Source: a virus | DNA: 23,819 bases | Strand: one strand, 5' to 3' | Virus record (IMG/VR): IMGVR_UViG_3300020141_000082 | Location: 1-23,819 of that record | Part shown: positions 7,142 to 20,939 of the stretch, piece by piece | Position numbering within the stretch: position 1 is the first letter of the stretch | Layout of the letters: every line of letters starts with the position of its first letter | Program-made: the position numbers and the translations under genes | The notes under the pieces: generated by a model | What the model was told of the DNA's origin: nothing | Seen by the model: only the letters and a program-made list of their open reading frames with translations | Databases searched by the model: none

Positions 7142-8254
7142 ATGCAAAAATTACCAGTCTATTTATATCCAAATTTGCTGACGGTACAGTTAGATTTGGA
7201 TAGCACTGTCAAAGGGGTTAATAATACCATGTACCAACGCGAATTAAAAATACAAAAAGGCATGAAAAACAAAGTACAAATCCAGTTTAAAAATTCTGAT
7301 CAAAAAGCGGTTAGAATCAAAGCTAGTACTGCTCTTGCTCAAGCCGCATCTACTACTACAGTAGATATTGTAGTTACCAATTCGGCAGGAATCCAGACCG
7401 GAATGCTGGTTAATTGTAACGGTATTGCTCCTGGAACTTTTGTTTCAGCTGTGGCCGATAACATAGTAACCCTAGACAGTTTAACTCCTTCCTACGATCC
7501 CTTCAACGACTCTTTCAATTCAGTAATCCTTAACACAATTAGTTCAGGCACAAGTATATCCTTTAACCATAATTTTGTATTCTCAATGTTTGACGCAGAG
7601 CAACAACGAATGGTTTTACAGAAAACACTTGATATCGTAGATGATGGTGTCTCTACTTCGACCCGAGGTGTTGCTCTATTAGAATTAGTGGAAACTGACA
7701 CACGAAACTTAGACACAAGTTATTATACATTTGGTGTAACGCTAATGGATAAAGATGGTGCTAACTTGCCCGCATATTCCAATACCTATTACGGTATTAA
7801 TGGGACAATAAGATTAACACACGATTTATGGCCAACATTAAAAGACAATCAAACTATCGCGGCATTCCAGCGTTATGCTAACGAAACAACAAACTTGTAT
7901 CAATTTTATACAGGTAACCTACGTGCGTATCCAGATTTAACTCAAACAACAACTGCGGCCTATTACCTAAATAATTTTACAGGCACAGTAAGAGTACAAG
8001 GAACGCTAGACAATAGTCCTAGTACGTTTGCCAACTATGTTACCTTATCAGAAAAAACCTACAGCGGTTATACTGGTGTAGATTACGCCAATGCTGAAGG
8101 AAACTGGAGCGATGTTAGAGTCGAATGGATTCCTAACGCTTCTACACTTTACGGACTTCATAACTACTACAGTCCACAAATGCCAGGTAATCCTACTCCT
8201 GGATTGGACTATTGGCCCAACGGAAAGATTGACAAAGTTCTCTATAGAAGCTAA
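7142..8254 (+). CDS. Probable virion structural protein
   Basis: A 370-residue protein beginning at ATG 7142 (MQKLPVYLYPNLLTVQLDL); the longer frame upstream would overlap the divergent gene and has no ribosome site. It is rich in Thr, Ser, Asn, Tyr and beta-strand patterns, with almost no Cys. Residues about 65-115 (TTVDIVVTNSAGIQTGMLVNCNGI, then VAGDNIVTLDS-like turns) form the kind of bead-like repeat found in phage baseplate and fibre proteins. The C-terminal third (YTGNLRAYPD to the end) is Tyr/Trp rich. No enzyme motif is seen. Primase follows nine bases after its stop. Neck, baseplate or decoration protein are all possible; the structural call rests on composition and similarity in style to T4-like marine phages. 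Confidence 0.7.
   Translation: MQKLPVYLYPNLLTVQLDLDSTVKGVNNTMYQRELKIQKGMKNKVQIQFKNSDQKAVRIKASTALAQAASTTTVDIVVTNSAGIQTGMLVNCNGIAPGTFVSAVADNIVTLDSLTPSYDPFNDSFNSVILNTISSGTSISFNHNFVFSMFDAEQQRMVLQKTLDIVDDGVSTSTRGVALLELVETDTRNLDTSYYTFGVTLMDKDGANLPAYSNTYYGINGTIRLTHDLWPTLKDNQTIAAFQRYANETTNLYQFYTGNLRAYPDLTQTTTAAYYLNNFTGTVRVQGTLDNSPSTFANYVTLSEKTYSGYTGVDYANAEGNWSDVRVEWIPNASTLYGLHNYYSPQMPGNPTPGLDYWPNGKIDKVLYRS
7160..7167 (-). promoter_or_regulatory. T4-type late promoter box (TATAAATA)
   Basis: On the minus strand these bases read TATAAATA, the exact consensus of T4 late promoters recognised by gp55-RNA polymerase. The box sits 35 bases upstream of the ATG of the 127-residue minus-strand gene, which places the expected transcript start near 7153 and leaves a leader of about 27 bases. 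It lies inside the N-terminal coding part of the divergent structural gene. AT-rich sequence makes chance matches possible, but orientation and distance fit. Confidence 0.6.
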
Positions 8255-8263
8255 AATATATGT

Positions 8264-9262
8264 ATGAATCTCATACAGGCTTCTGTTCAAACTTTCTTGC
8301 CTCCTAAAAGGAAGACTACTCCTAGCGGCTGGACAAGTTTTAACGCTGTATGTTGTCATCATAACGGAGACCAACGCGATACAAGAAAACGCGGGGGTGT
8401 TCTGTTTAGTGAAGATGGGTTCCAATATCATTGTTTTAACTGCGGATTCAAAGCAGGTTGGACCCCGGGTAGACTTCTAAGCAAAAATACAAAGAACTTG
8501 TTTCAATGGATGGGAATCCCGTCTGATGAAATAACAAAATTGAATTTGGAAGCACTTCGTAGTAAAGAAGACCAACCACTTGCTAAACCTATAATAAAAT
8601 TTGAGTTAGCTGACAGACCCTTGCCACAGGACTGTAAGTCCATATTAAAAATACTTGAGGCTGAACCTAACGATGAAGTGTTAGCAGTGGTTGATTACCT
8701 TACTGATCGAGGAATGGATCTCGAATGGTATGACTGGATGTGGAGTTCGGAAAACGGATATCGAGATAGAGTAATCATACCTTTCTATCAAGAAGGACGG
8801 GTAGTAGGATACACAGGAAGAAAAATAAAATCTGGTAAACCCAAGTATCTCACTGATAGCCAAAACGGTTATGTGTTCAACATAGACCGACAAACAGAAG
8901 ATAGAGAATACGTTATCGTAGTTGAAGGACAGTTCGATGCTATTGCTATCGATGGAGTAGCAATCATGACCAATGAACCAAATGCTACACAAATAGCCAG
9001 GATAAAACAATTAGGCAAAACTGTTATTGCTGTGCCCGATAGAGATAAGCCTGGCGCCAAAATGATAGAACATGCCCTAGAAAACGAGTGGAGTGTCAGT
9101 ATGCCACCGTGGGGTGACGATGTTAAAGACTGTGCTGATGCTGTTAAGAGATATGGTAGACTGTATACGCTTTTCACGATCTTACAGTACAGAGAAACTA
9201 ACGAGATAAAAATACAACTGCTAAAGAAAAAACTAGAGAACTTACAAGATGCTGAAACCTAA
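8264..9262 (+). CDS. 61: DnaG-type primase, T4 gp61-like
   Basis: A 332-residue primase, close to T4 gp61 (342). The N-terminal zinc ribbon uses Cys30/Cys31 and the following His pair with Cys57 and Cys60 (YHCFNCGFKAGW). A TOPRIM core follows, with RDRVIIPFY and VVGYTGRKI leading to VIVVEGQFDAIAID (the metal-binding Glu) and AVPDRDKPGAKM (the DxD). A helical C-terminus overlaps the helicase gene by 14 bases. It makes RNA primers for lagging-strand synthesis and works as a complex with the gp41 hexamer encoded next. The ATG at 8264 lies nine bases after the previous stop, with no strong ribosome site. All expected catalytic motifs are present. Confidence 0.92.
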   Translation: MNLIQASVQTFLPPKRKTTPSGWTSFNAVCCHHNGDQRDTRKRGGVLFSEDGFQYHCFNCGFKAGWTPGRLLSKNTKNLFQWMGIPSDEITKLNLEALRSKEDQPLAKPIIKFELADRPLPQDCKSILKILEAEPNDEVLAVVDYLTDRGMDLEWYDWMWSSENGYRDRVIIPFYQEGRVVGYTGRKIKSGKPKYLTDSQNGYVFNIDRQTEDREYVIVVEGQFDAIAIDGVAIMTNEPNATQIARIKQLGKTVIAVPDRDKPGAKMIEHALENEWSVSMPPWGDDVKDCADAVKRYGRLYTLFTILQYRETNEIKIQLLKKKLENLQDAET

Positions 9263-10694
9263 CTATAACGCAGAGATGCAAAAACTATATCTGGAGATGT
9301 TTCTCTCAGATGCTGAAACTTTTATCCGTTGTCAGAACATTTTTAACCCAGAAAACTTTGACAAACGTTATCAAGATTCTGCTGCCTTTGTGACAAAATA
9401 TGTAGATGACTATAAGGTAATGCCGGAAGTTAGCATTGTAAATGCCTCCTGTGGGTCGGACTTTGAAGCAGTTTCTTTGGCCAGAGAAAATTACGATTGG
9501 CTAATGAACGAGTTTGAAACTTTTAGTAGGCACAAGAGTCTTGAACGTGCTATTTTACAGTCAGCAGATCTGTTAGAAAAGGGAGAATATAATCCTGTTG
9601 AAAAATTGATCAAGGATGCTATACAGATCAGTTTGAACAAGGACATGGGCACAGATTACTGGGATGATCCCCGTGCTCGACTATTAAAACTCAAAGACAA
9701 TAACGGACAGATTAGTACAGGATATCCCAGCATTGATAGGAAACTGTATGGCGGATTCAAACGTGGAGAATTGAATATCTGGTGCGCTGGATCAGGCGGT
9801 GGTAAAAGTTTGTTCTTGGCAAACCTTGGACTTAACTTTTCTCTTGCTGGATTGAACGTCATCTACTTTACATTTGAGTTGAGTGAAGAACTAGTGGGTA
9901 TGCGTGTTGACAGCATGATCACTAGCGTGGCATCCAAAGATATCTTTAAGAATCTTGATGACGTTGAAATGAAGGTCAAGCTCACTGGAAAGAGAGCAGG
10001 CGGAATGCAGATAAAATACATGCCTTCCGGTAAGAATTGTAATGATTTAAGGTCATATTTAAAAGAATATCAAGTAAAAACAGGCAAAAAACCTGACATT
10101 ATTTTAGTTGACTACTTAGACCTAATGATGCCACTAAGTGTCAAAGTAAGCCCAAGTGACCTATTTGTCAAGGACAAATATGTTTCGGAAGAACTGCGAA
10201 ACTTTGCGATGGAAACACAGGCTGTAGTAGTAACTGCGGCACAGTTGAATCGTTCAGCAGTTGAAGAAATTGAGTTTGATCACAGTCATATTAGCGGTGG
10301 ATTGAGTAAGATTCAAACTGCTGACAACGTGATTGGTATCTTTACCAGTCGTGCTATGCGTGAACGTGGACGGTACCAAATACAGTTTATGAAGACACGC
10401 TCAAGTAGCGGTGTTGGACAAAAAGTTGATTTGGAATTTGACGTTGACAGTCTGCGTATTAAAGATCTCGGAGACGAAGAAGATAGCGGTAGTTTTAATC
10501 AACAACGTAGTGCGGCAAGTTCTGCGCTAATTGATGGACTAAAGAAAACCAGCGTAGTAACTGCTACTAACGTAGATCCAGAAACTGGTGAGATTGATCC
10601 GACTAAAGGAGTGTCTGCTCCTAAACAAAAAGTATCAATTAAACCAAGAGATATTAGGGATTTGCTGAGTAGCTTAAATCCAGAAAAAGATTAA
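9249..10694 (+). CDS. 41: Replicative DNA helicase, T4 gp41-like (DnaB family)
   Basis: A 481-residue DnaB/RecA-fold helicase, close to T4 gp41 (475). An N-terminal helical domain (about 1-150) is followed by the RecA core: Walker A AGSGGGKS (180-187), H1a VIYFTFELSEE (about 204-214), Walker B IILVDYLDLM near 285-294, H3 VVVTAAQLNRSA, and the SGGLSKIQTADNVIGI segment. The C-terminal 70 residues are low-complexity and charged, as in gp41. It is the hexameric 5'-3' motor that unwinds the fork and activates primase. ATG 9249 overlaps the primase end. Its stop meets the stop of the convergent YqgE-like gene within four bases, so no spacer exists for a conventional terminator. Confidence 0.93.
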   Translation: MLKPNYNAEMQKLYLEMFLSDAETFIRCQNIFNPENFDKRYQDSAAFVTKYVDDYKVMPEVSIVNASCGSDFEAVSLARENYDWLMNEFETFSRHKSLERAILQSADLLEKGEYNPVEKLIKDAIQISLNKDMGTDYWDDPRARLLKLKDNNGQISTGYPSIDRKLYGGFKRGELNIWCAGSGGGKSLFLANLGLNFSLAGLNVIYFTFELSEELVGMRVDSMITSVASKDIFKNLDDVEMKVKLTGKRAGGMQIKYMPSGKNCNDLRSYLKEYQVKTGKKPDIILVDYLDLMMPLSVKVSPSDLFVKDKYVSEELRNFAMETQAVVVTAAQLNRSAVEEIEFDHSHISGGLSKIQTADNVIGIFTSRAMRERGRYQIQFMKTRSSSGVGQKVDLEFDVDSLRIKDLGDEEDSGSFNQQRSAASSALIDGLKKTSVVTATNVDPETGEIDPTKGVSAPKQKVSIKPRDIRDLLSSLNPEKD

Positions 10695-11251
10695 AGCCAG
10701 CTAGATATTTTACTTTGGGCAACTATTTCGATTCCTCGTTGCCATTGTTCTTCTTCAGTTAAATGGAACACAGATTCTACCGTGGCAGGAGTATCTAGCC
10801 ATCTATTTTGTTGTTTCCAGGGAGGGTCTCCCTGATACTCTCCGTCCAGTTGTCCAGCATCCCATCCACATACTCCTACGCAGGTTCTAAACAGCGCAGG
10901 ACCTTGATTTTGAGCAATTGCAGCTAGTACTCCAATGTCGTTTGTAATACCAATGTCATCTGTAATGGCCATTGTTGTTGAGCTAGACCAATCTAGTGAA
11001 TGAATAATGTGTACTCTGTTATTTTCTACTGGGCCGCCGATAAAAATTTTATCTTGCTTACTGCTCATGATTCCTGCCGATCTCATGATATGATCTAAAC
11101 TTATATTAGGTGTGGGTTTATTAACCATTATGCCCCAAGCACCGCCCGGCCCATGTTTAGCAATAAGTATCACACTTTTAGAGAAATAGGGATCCTCACT
11201 CTTGGGTTGTGATACAAGAATATTTCCAGTTAAATTGATTTTACCTCTCAT
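10691..11251 (-). CDS. YqgE/AlgH (DUF179) family protein
   Basis: A 186-residue protein with the hallmarks of the YqgE/AlgH family: N-terminal LTGNILVSQPKSEDPYFSKSVILIAKHGPGGAWGIMVNKP, then FIGGPVENNRVHIIHS, and CVGVCGWDAGQLDGEYQGDPPW (bacterial consensus GYAGWxAGQLExE). The length equals bacterial family members (about 185), so it is intact. The cellular role of YqgE is not firmly established; an AlgH name comes from alginate regulation. It is a host-type gene, unusual on a phage. It lies on the minus strand, convergent with the helicase and divergent from the nucleotidyltransferase-like gene. The ATG at 11251 gives the expected family N-terminus. Confidence 0.88.
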   Translation of the reverse strand: MRGKINLTGNILVSQPKSEDPYFSKSVILIAKHGPGGAWGIMVNKPTPNISLDHIMRSAGIMSSKQDKIFIGGPVENNRVHIIHSLDWSSSTTMAITDDIGITNDIGVLAAIAQNQGPALFRTCVGVCGWDAGQLDGEYQGDPPWKQQNRWLDTPATVESVFHLTEEEQWQRGIEIVAQSKISSWL

Positions 11252-11280
11252 CTAGATATTTACTCAAATAAATAAAGGGT
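11252..11280. promoter_or_regulatory. AT-rich divergent spacer, possible late-type boxes
   Basis: This 29-base gap separates divergent genes and must hold or border their start signals. The plus strand reads AATAAATA at 11266-11273, one base away from the T4 late consensus but only seven bases before the ATG, and AAAGGG just before the ATG at 11281. The minus strand has only a weak GTAAATAT. A similar AATAAATA lies in the other divergent gap at 7129-7136. No sigma70-type pair is visible. Confidence 0.3.
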
Positions 11281-11970
11281 ATGAAGATTGCTGAATTTAC
11301 TCCCCCAATAGAACTGCACAATAACCTAAATCCCAATATTTGGGACGGTGAAGAGCTGCGAACAGATGTGCGTGTTGCCCTGCTGAGAATCGCTAAAGAA
11401 TATTATAAATTTTTAAATGTTCAAGCACCTATTATGGATCTAGTAATTTCCGGAAGTCAGGCAAACTACAATTATACCAAACACAGCGATCTAGATCTAC
11501 ATCTTATCATGCCCTATAGTCAAGTACAATGTGACATGGAAGTTAGCGAGTTGTTCGACACAAAACGTAAATTGTGGAAAGAAAATCACGACATCACTAT
11601 ACGCGGTGTTCCTGTAGAGCTATATGTAGAAGATGTAGACGAGCCGGCAGTATCATCTACTTACTCTGTAATTAAAGGTGAATGGATATCAAAGCCAAGT
11701 ATGCCCGATGCCGGCAGTTACGACGAGCCAGAAGTTAAACGCCTAGTAGATATTTGGGAACGTGTTATAAGTTCTGCTATCGCTACTGATGAATTAGAAC
11801 TTTGTCAAAAGGTAAAAGATCTACTTAAAACATTTAGGCAGGCGGGCTTAGACAAAGGCGGCGAATATAATCCTGCCAATTTAGCATTTAAGAGTTTACG
11901 CAACGACGGTTACGTTGGTAAACTAATGAGCACAATCGCCAATCTAATAGATAAGCAATTAAGTATTTGA
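11281..11970 (+). CDS. Nucleotidyltransferase-fold protein
   Basis: A 229-residue protein with the polymerase-beta-type nucleotidyltransferase signature VISGSQANYNYTKHSDLDLHL: Gly58-Ser59 followed by Asp70 and Asp72 as metal ligands. GVPVELYVED near 109-118 is the strand that should carry the third acidic ligand, with Glu where Asp is common. The C-terminal half is helical. Enzymes of this superfamily transfer nucleotides to RNA, proteins or small molecules, or make cyclic oligonucleotides; the acceptor cannot be read here. It starts with MKIAEF; AAAGGG ends two bases before the ATG, which is close for a normal ribosome site. The stop codon overlaps the -35 box of the next gene's promoter. 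Confidence 0.8.
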   Translation: MKIAEFTPPIELHNNLNPNIWDGEELRTDVRVALLRIAKEYYKFLNVQAPIMDLVISGSQANYNYTKHSDLDLHLIMPYSQVQCDMEVSELFDTKRKLWKENHDITIRGVPVELYVEDVDEPAVSSTYSVIKGEWISKPSMPDAGSYDEPEVKRLVDIWERVISSAIATDELELCQKVKDLLKTFRQAGLDKGGEYNPANLAFKSLRNDGYVGKLMSTIANLIDKQLSI

Positions 11971-11995
11971 CACCCCGGTTAGTCTAGCGTATAAT
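11967..11995 (+). promoter_or_regulatory. Perfect sigma70-type promoter, TTGACA-17-TATAAT
   Basis: TTGACA at 11967-11972 and TATAAT at 11990-11995 are separated by exactly 17 bases, so both hexamers and the spacer are ideal. The -35 box overlaps the stop codon of the nucleotidyltransferase gene. With the start six to eight bases after the -10 box, transcription begins at about 12002-12003, on or beside the ATG of the HAD gene, which would give a leaderless message. It should be read by unmodified host polymerase, that is, early in infection. Confidence 0.85.
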
Positions 11996-12002
11996 TAGTG
12001 TT

Positions 12003-12511
12003 ATGACTACATTATATTTAGATATGGACGGGGTTGTGGCTGACTGGGATACCGCCGCTACCGAATACCTCCACGAAGAATTCCCGCTTGACTTTGCCAA
12101 TAAACCTGAAGGACGTTGGCCTAAACACCTTTGGGAAGAGCTTCGTAAACATCACAGATTTTATCGTGATTTACCCAAAATGCCCCAAGCTGATGAACTT
12201 GTTGCTCTAGCACGTAGATTTAGAGACGAAAAAGGCTACGACTTAATATTTCTAACAGCCATTCCCAGAGGCAATGACTGCCATTGGGCATTTTATGATA
12301 AAGTATTGTGGGTACAGGCCAGATACCCAGAAATAGCTGTACACTTTGGCCCTTACAGCGAAGACAAGCAGGTCCATTGTGAACCAGGTGATATCCTAGT
12401 CGATGATCGATATGATAACTGCGAAAGCTGGAAGGCTGCTGGCGGCATTGCCGTGCGTGTTACTAAGGATTATCAAGCCGCACTAGATCAACTAGCGGGC
12501 TTGTTTAATTC

Positions 12512-12515
<4 letters not shown>
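12003..12515 (+). CDS. HAD-superfamily 5'-nucleotidase-like phosphatase
   Basis: A 170-residue HAD hydrolase. Motif I is [13 protein letters not shown] (nucleophile Asp7 and general acid Asp9), motif II is [10 protein letters not shown] with its Thr, a motif III Lys may be that of YSEDKQVH, and motif IV is [11 protein letters not shown]. This matches the 5'(3')-deoxyribonucleotidase type, which dephosphorylates nucleoside monophosphates. A GmhB-type heptose bisphosphate phosphatase, which would complete the heptose pathway, is a less likely alternative because the sequence lacks that family's metal-binding Cys cluster. It has its own sigma70 promoter and no leader. Its stop overlaps the stop of the convergent tail fibre gene by four bases. 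Confidence 0.85.
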
Positions 12516-18508
<5,993 letters not shown>

Positions 18509-18548
18509 AGTTGTAGGAAATCCTCGTTCGCTGGACGGCTAATCAACG

Positions 18549-18556
18549 TATTTATG
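18549..18556 (-). promoter_or_regulatory. T4-type late promoter box (CATAAATA) for the tail fibre
   Basis: On the minus strand these bases read CATAAATA, seven of eight matches to the T4 late box TATAAATA. The box lies about 40 bases upstream of the fibre ATG at 18508, which predicts a leader near 33 bases that contains GAGGA. It is the best promoter candidate in the 115-base gap between the fibre and halogenase genes. I see no convincing plus-strand promoter for the halogenase in the same gap. Confidence 0.55.
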
Positions 18557-18623
18557 TAGTTCTTAAGTTAAGTGAGAAATCCTAGATTCCACATTAATCG
18601 TGTTTAGAAGGATAAATTTACAT

Positions 18624-20180
18624 ATGAAAATCACGATTATAGGCGGCGGCACCGCAGGTTGGCTCAGTGCTCTATGGATTACCAAGCTGTTACCCTATCA
18701 CCAGGTAACTGTGATCGACAGCACAAAGATAGATATCATTGGTGTTGGAGAAGGTACTACTGGTAAATTCCTGGACATCATACAGAATATCAAAGGTCCT
18801 TTTGGCATCGATGAAGCGGAATTTATCCGAGAAACACAGGCCACTCAGAAGATGGGCATACGTTTTACCAATTGGCGGGGACAGGGAGAGTCTTGGATAA
18901 GCCCCATAGATAACAGCCCCAGCATGCACGCACCTTGGGATTGGTGCTTGATCGATCACTGGCAACGGCACGGACTACGCGGTCTACACACCAGCACCAT
19001 ATGCGGAACGCTGGCAGAACACAATCTCAGCAGTGTGGCCAAAGATCTCAGCGGAACCTACGGACAGGGCGCTTACCATTTTGACGGACATCTAGTGGGC
19101 AAGTACTTTAAACGGCTGGCAGGACCTCTGTGTGAACAGATCATAGACGCAGAAGTCGTGGGACATGAGTTGGACAGTAACGGAAACCTAGCCCGAGTCA
19201 AACTCAGTACAGATACCTGGCATGCCAGCGACTATTGGGTGGACTGCTCGGGTTTCGCCCGTGTGTTAGCACCTGCTGTCAATCCCGGGTGGCACAGCTA
19301 TAAAGACAGCCTGACCTGCGATTCAACCCTGCTGTTTCAAACCAAACACTGGCACCTGCGTGACACCATAGAACCCTTGACTCTGGCTGAAGCCATGGAT
19401 TCGGGCTGGCGATTCCGCATACCCACACAGAGCCGATACGGTAATGGCTATGTGTTTGACAGTTCAACGACCACAGCAGATCAAGCACTGGAAGAACTAC
19501 ACCGCAAAGATCCCAAGATAGAAGCCCGTAGAACACTGAAGTTTGACCCGGGTCGCATGGAACGACCTTTTAGCCGTAATGTGGCCTTTATTGGGCTATC
19601 AGCAGTATTTCTGGAACCCCTACAGGCCACCAGCATACACGGCACCATAGCACAGTTAGAATATTTGGAAACCAATATACTGCGCGGAGAGCAACTGCCC
19701 AAGGGTCCTTGGGAATTGGATCACATCAACGACATACTGAGACAGACCTTTGATCAGTATGCGGATCTCATACATCTACACTATCGATCGGGCCGCACAG
19801 ACACTGACTTTTGGCGCAAGCAGACCTACGACATGGATGTACGGTCCCGAGTGGCACACCTACGTGAATTGGCTGAACGCCGATGGCCCATGCCCACTGA
19901 CTTTTATGTTCAGCGAGGCACTGCGGGCTATCCTGTGTTCATATATCCCATCCTGGCCTACGATTGGGTCAACATGAAGAGTGTGACCAAATACACGCCC
20001 CGAAGCACACGTAACTATCAAGACTATACCAGCGTCAAGCAACAGATAGTCAAGAACAGCATGCCACACTCCCGGTTGATTGGTCTGGCCTTACAGGGTC
20101 AACTGCCCCCATTAGCACAGCTGAGCTTGCCCAGACCCTTGCCACCCGTCCAGGCCAGACTACATCCCCTGCTACGTTAG
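18624..20180 (+). CDS. Flavin-dependent halogenase, tryptophan halogenase family
   Basis: A 518-residue FAD enzyme. The N-terminus has the Rossmann motif IIGGGTAGW (GxGxxG). IGVGEGTTGKF carries Lys48, the expected relay lysine for hypohalous acid. GWRFRIPTQSRYGNGYVF (261-278) is the halogenase signature with Phe at the second Trp of WxWxIP. GLSAVFLEPLQATSIHG (324-340) carries Glu331 and Ser337, as in PrnA-type enzymes. The family chlorinates, brominates or iodinates aromatic substrates using FADH2, oxygen and halide; a marine cyanophage halogenase (VirX1) is known. The ATG at 18624 follows AGAAGG at 18606-18611; GTG 18600 would add eight residues. No flavin reductase gene is in the window. 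The substrate is not readable. Confidence 0.88.
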   Translation: MKITIIGGGTAGWLSALWITKLLPYHQVTVIDSTKIDIIGVGEGTTGKFLDIIQNIKGPFGIDEAEFIRETQATQKMGIRFTNWRGQGESWISPIDNSPSMHAPWDWCLIDHWQRHGLRGLHTSTICGTLAEHNLSSVAKDLSGTYGQGAYHFDGHLVGKYFKRLAGPLCEQIIDAEVVGHELDSNGNLARVKLSTDTWHASDYWVDCSGFARVLAPAVNPGWHSYKDSLTCDSTLLFQTKHWHLRDTIEPLTLAEAMDSGWRFRIPTQSRYGNGYVFDSSTTTADQALEELHRKDPKIEARRTLKFDPGRMERPFSRNVAFIGLSAVFLEPLQATSIHGTIAQLEYLETNILRGEQLPKGPWELDHINDILRQTFDQYADLIHLHYRSGRTDTDFWRKQTYDMDVRSRVAHLRELAERRWPMPTDFYVQRGTAGYPVFIYPILAYDWVNMKSVTKYTPRSTRNYQDYTSVKQQIVKNSMPHSRLIGLALQGQLPPLAQLSLPRPLPPVQARLHPLLR

Positions 20181-20197
20181 CGGGAATCCTGTAGCCA

Positions 20198-20233
20198 GCG
20201 GCGAAGCCGCGAAGCGGTTAAAAAAGATTTTTT
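20198..20233. terminator. Inverted-repeat region between convergent genes, possible terminator
   Basis: GCGGC-GAA-GCCGC at 20198-20210 is a perfect GC-rich hairpin with a three-base loop; it overlaps an alternative CCGC-GAA-GCGG at 20207-20217. A6-GA-T6 follows at 20220-20233. The first hairpin could end the halogenase transcript, but the T-run is 17 bases away, so a textbook intrinsic terminator is not complete. The region sits exactly between the stops of the convergent halogenase and oxygenase genes. Confidence 0.5.
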
Positions 20234-20787
20234 CAAGGCATTAAAACCCTAGTTAAAAACTCACGCTCATAGTGTTCACCACTAAGGCTCAGTCTCCTCA
20301 CGCTAGTGCCGGGTTCCACATAGTGTGTCAACCATCCTGGAAAGATGATCAACTGCCCCCTAACAGGCTGGAATCGTTGGCAGTATTGATGCTGTGCTCC
20401 GACCCCGGGTCTAGGAGGGTGTTGAAAGTAGTCCCATGCGGTATTGCCCTTGGGATCTAGAAACACTATGGCACCCGCGTCATGATCAACATCTAGATAG
20501 TAGGTCCAGCCTACAGGGCTGACGCCGTGTGCGTGTGGCAGTATGTGTCGACCTGCGGCTAGATCGTTGAGCCATACTTGCCCGGGTGATAACTGCGCTA
20601 GATCCACTGAGTCAAAGCCACAAGATTCAAAATAGCTGTTGACAGCTGAATCTATCTGTGTCTTTAGATTGGGTAAGAATAGACCTTGGATCCAATCTTC
20701 ACGCCATGTGGAATGGAAGTCGGGCACTGTAGTATCTATGCTGAGATCAATGACTTCTACCACTGTGGGCCAAAGAGTGTGTTTCAT
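20233..20787 (-). CDS. Fe(II)/2-oxoglutarate-dependent oxygenase
   Basis: A 184-residue double-stranded beta-helix oxygenase of the putative 2OG-Fe(II) type seen in cyanophages (TIGR02466-like). Residues 74-114 read NDLAAGRHILPHAHGVSPVGWTYYLD and later GAIVFLDPKG: His85 and His87 fall on the HxH/HxD iron motif of the family. FPGWLTHYVEPG (149-160) provides the distal His155, and Arg164-Arg165 near RRLSLSG would hold 2-oxoglutarate. Substrate unknown. The start at 20787 overlaps the stop of a 51-residue gene (ATGA), and this coupling favours it over the longer frame that begins at 20874. It is convergent with the halogenase gene and last in a three-gene operon. Confidence 0.85.
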   Translation of the reverse strand: MKHTLWPTVVEVIDLSIDTTVPDFHSTWREDWIQGLFLPNLKTQIDSAVNSYFESCGFDSVDLAQLSPGQVWLNDLAAGRHILPHAHGVSPVGWTYYLDVDHDAGAIVFLDPKGNTAWDYFQHPPRPGVGAQHQYCQRFQPVRGQLIIFPGWLTHYVEPGTSVRRLSLSGEHYEREFLTRVLMP

Positions 20788-20939
20788 ATGAGCCAACCCC
20801 ATATGAAACCTATAAACAGGCCCAGTGAAAAGCCCATGACTGAGCACCACAAGAGTAAAGCAATGTAAGACCAATCATCTGTGCTCATGGAGTATCGGGG
20901 CTGATACCAATGATTGAAGAAACGATTGACTCGGGTCAT
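20784..20939 (-). CDS. 51-residue single-span membrane protein
   Basis: A short open frame of 51 codons plus stop. It reads MTRVNRFFNHWYQPRYS, a basic and aromatic N-terminus, then SYIALLLWCSVMGFSLGLFI and GFIWGWLI, one long membrane span close to the C-terminus. Positive residues at the start predict an N-in topology. Its ATG overlaps the TGA of the upstream 117-residue gene, and its TGA overlaps the ATG of the oxygenase gene; two ATGA junctions in a row are strong evidence that it is real and translated. It overlaps a longer spurious extension of the oxygenase frame. Function unknown; anchor or partner of the oxygenase is a guess. Confidence 0.75.
   Translation of the reverse strand: MTRVNRFFNHWYQPRYSMSTDDWSYIALLLWCSVMGFSLGLFIGFIWGWLI

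Noticed and set aside
8048-8431. 127-codon minus-strand frame across the structural/primase junction
   Set aside because: It is antisense to two well-supported genes and has no initiation signal.
20788-20874. N-terminal extension of the oxygenase to 20874
   Set aside because: The bases are explained by the 51-residue membrane protein gene in another frame, and the ATGA overlap sets the oxygenase start at 20787.
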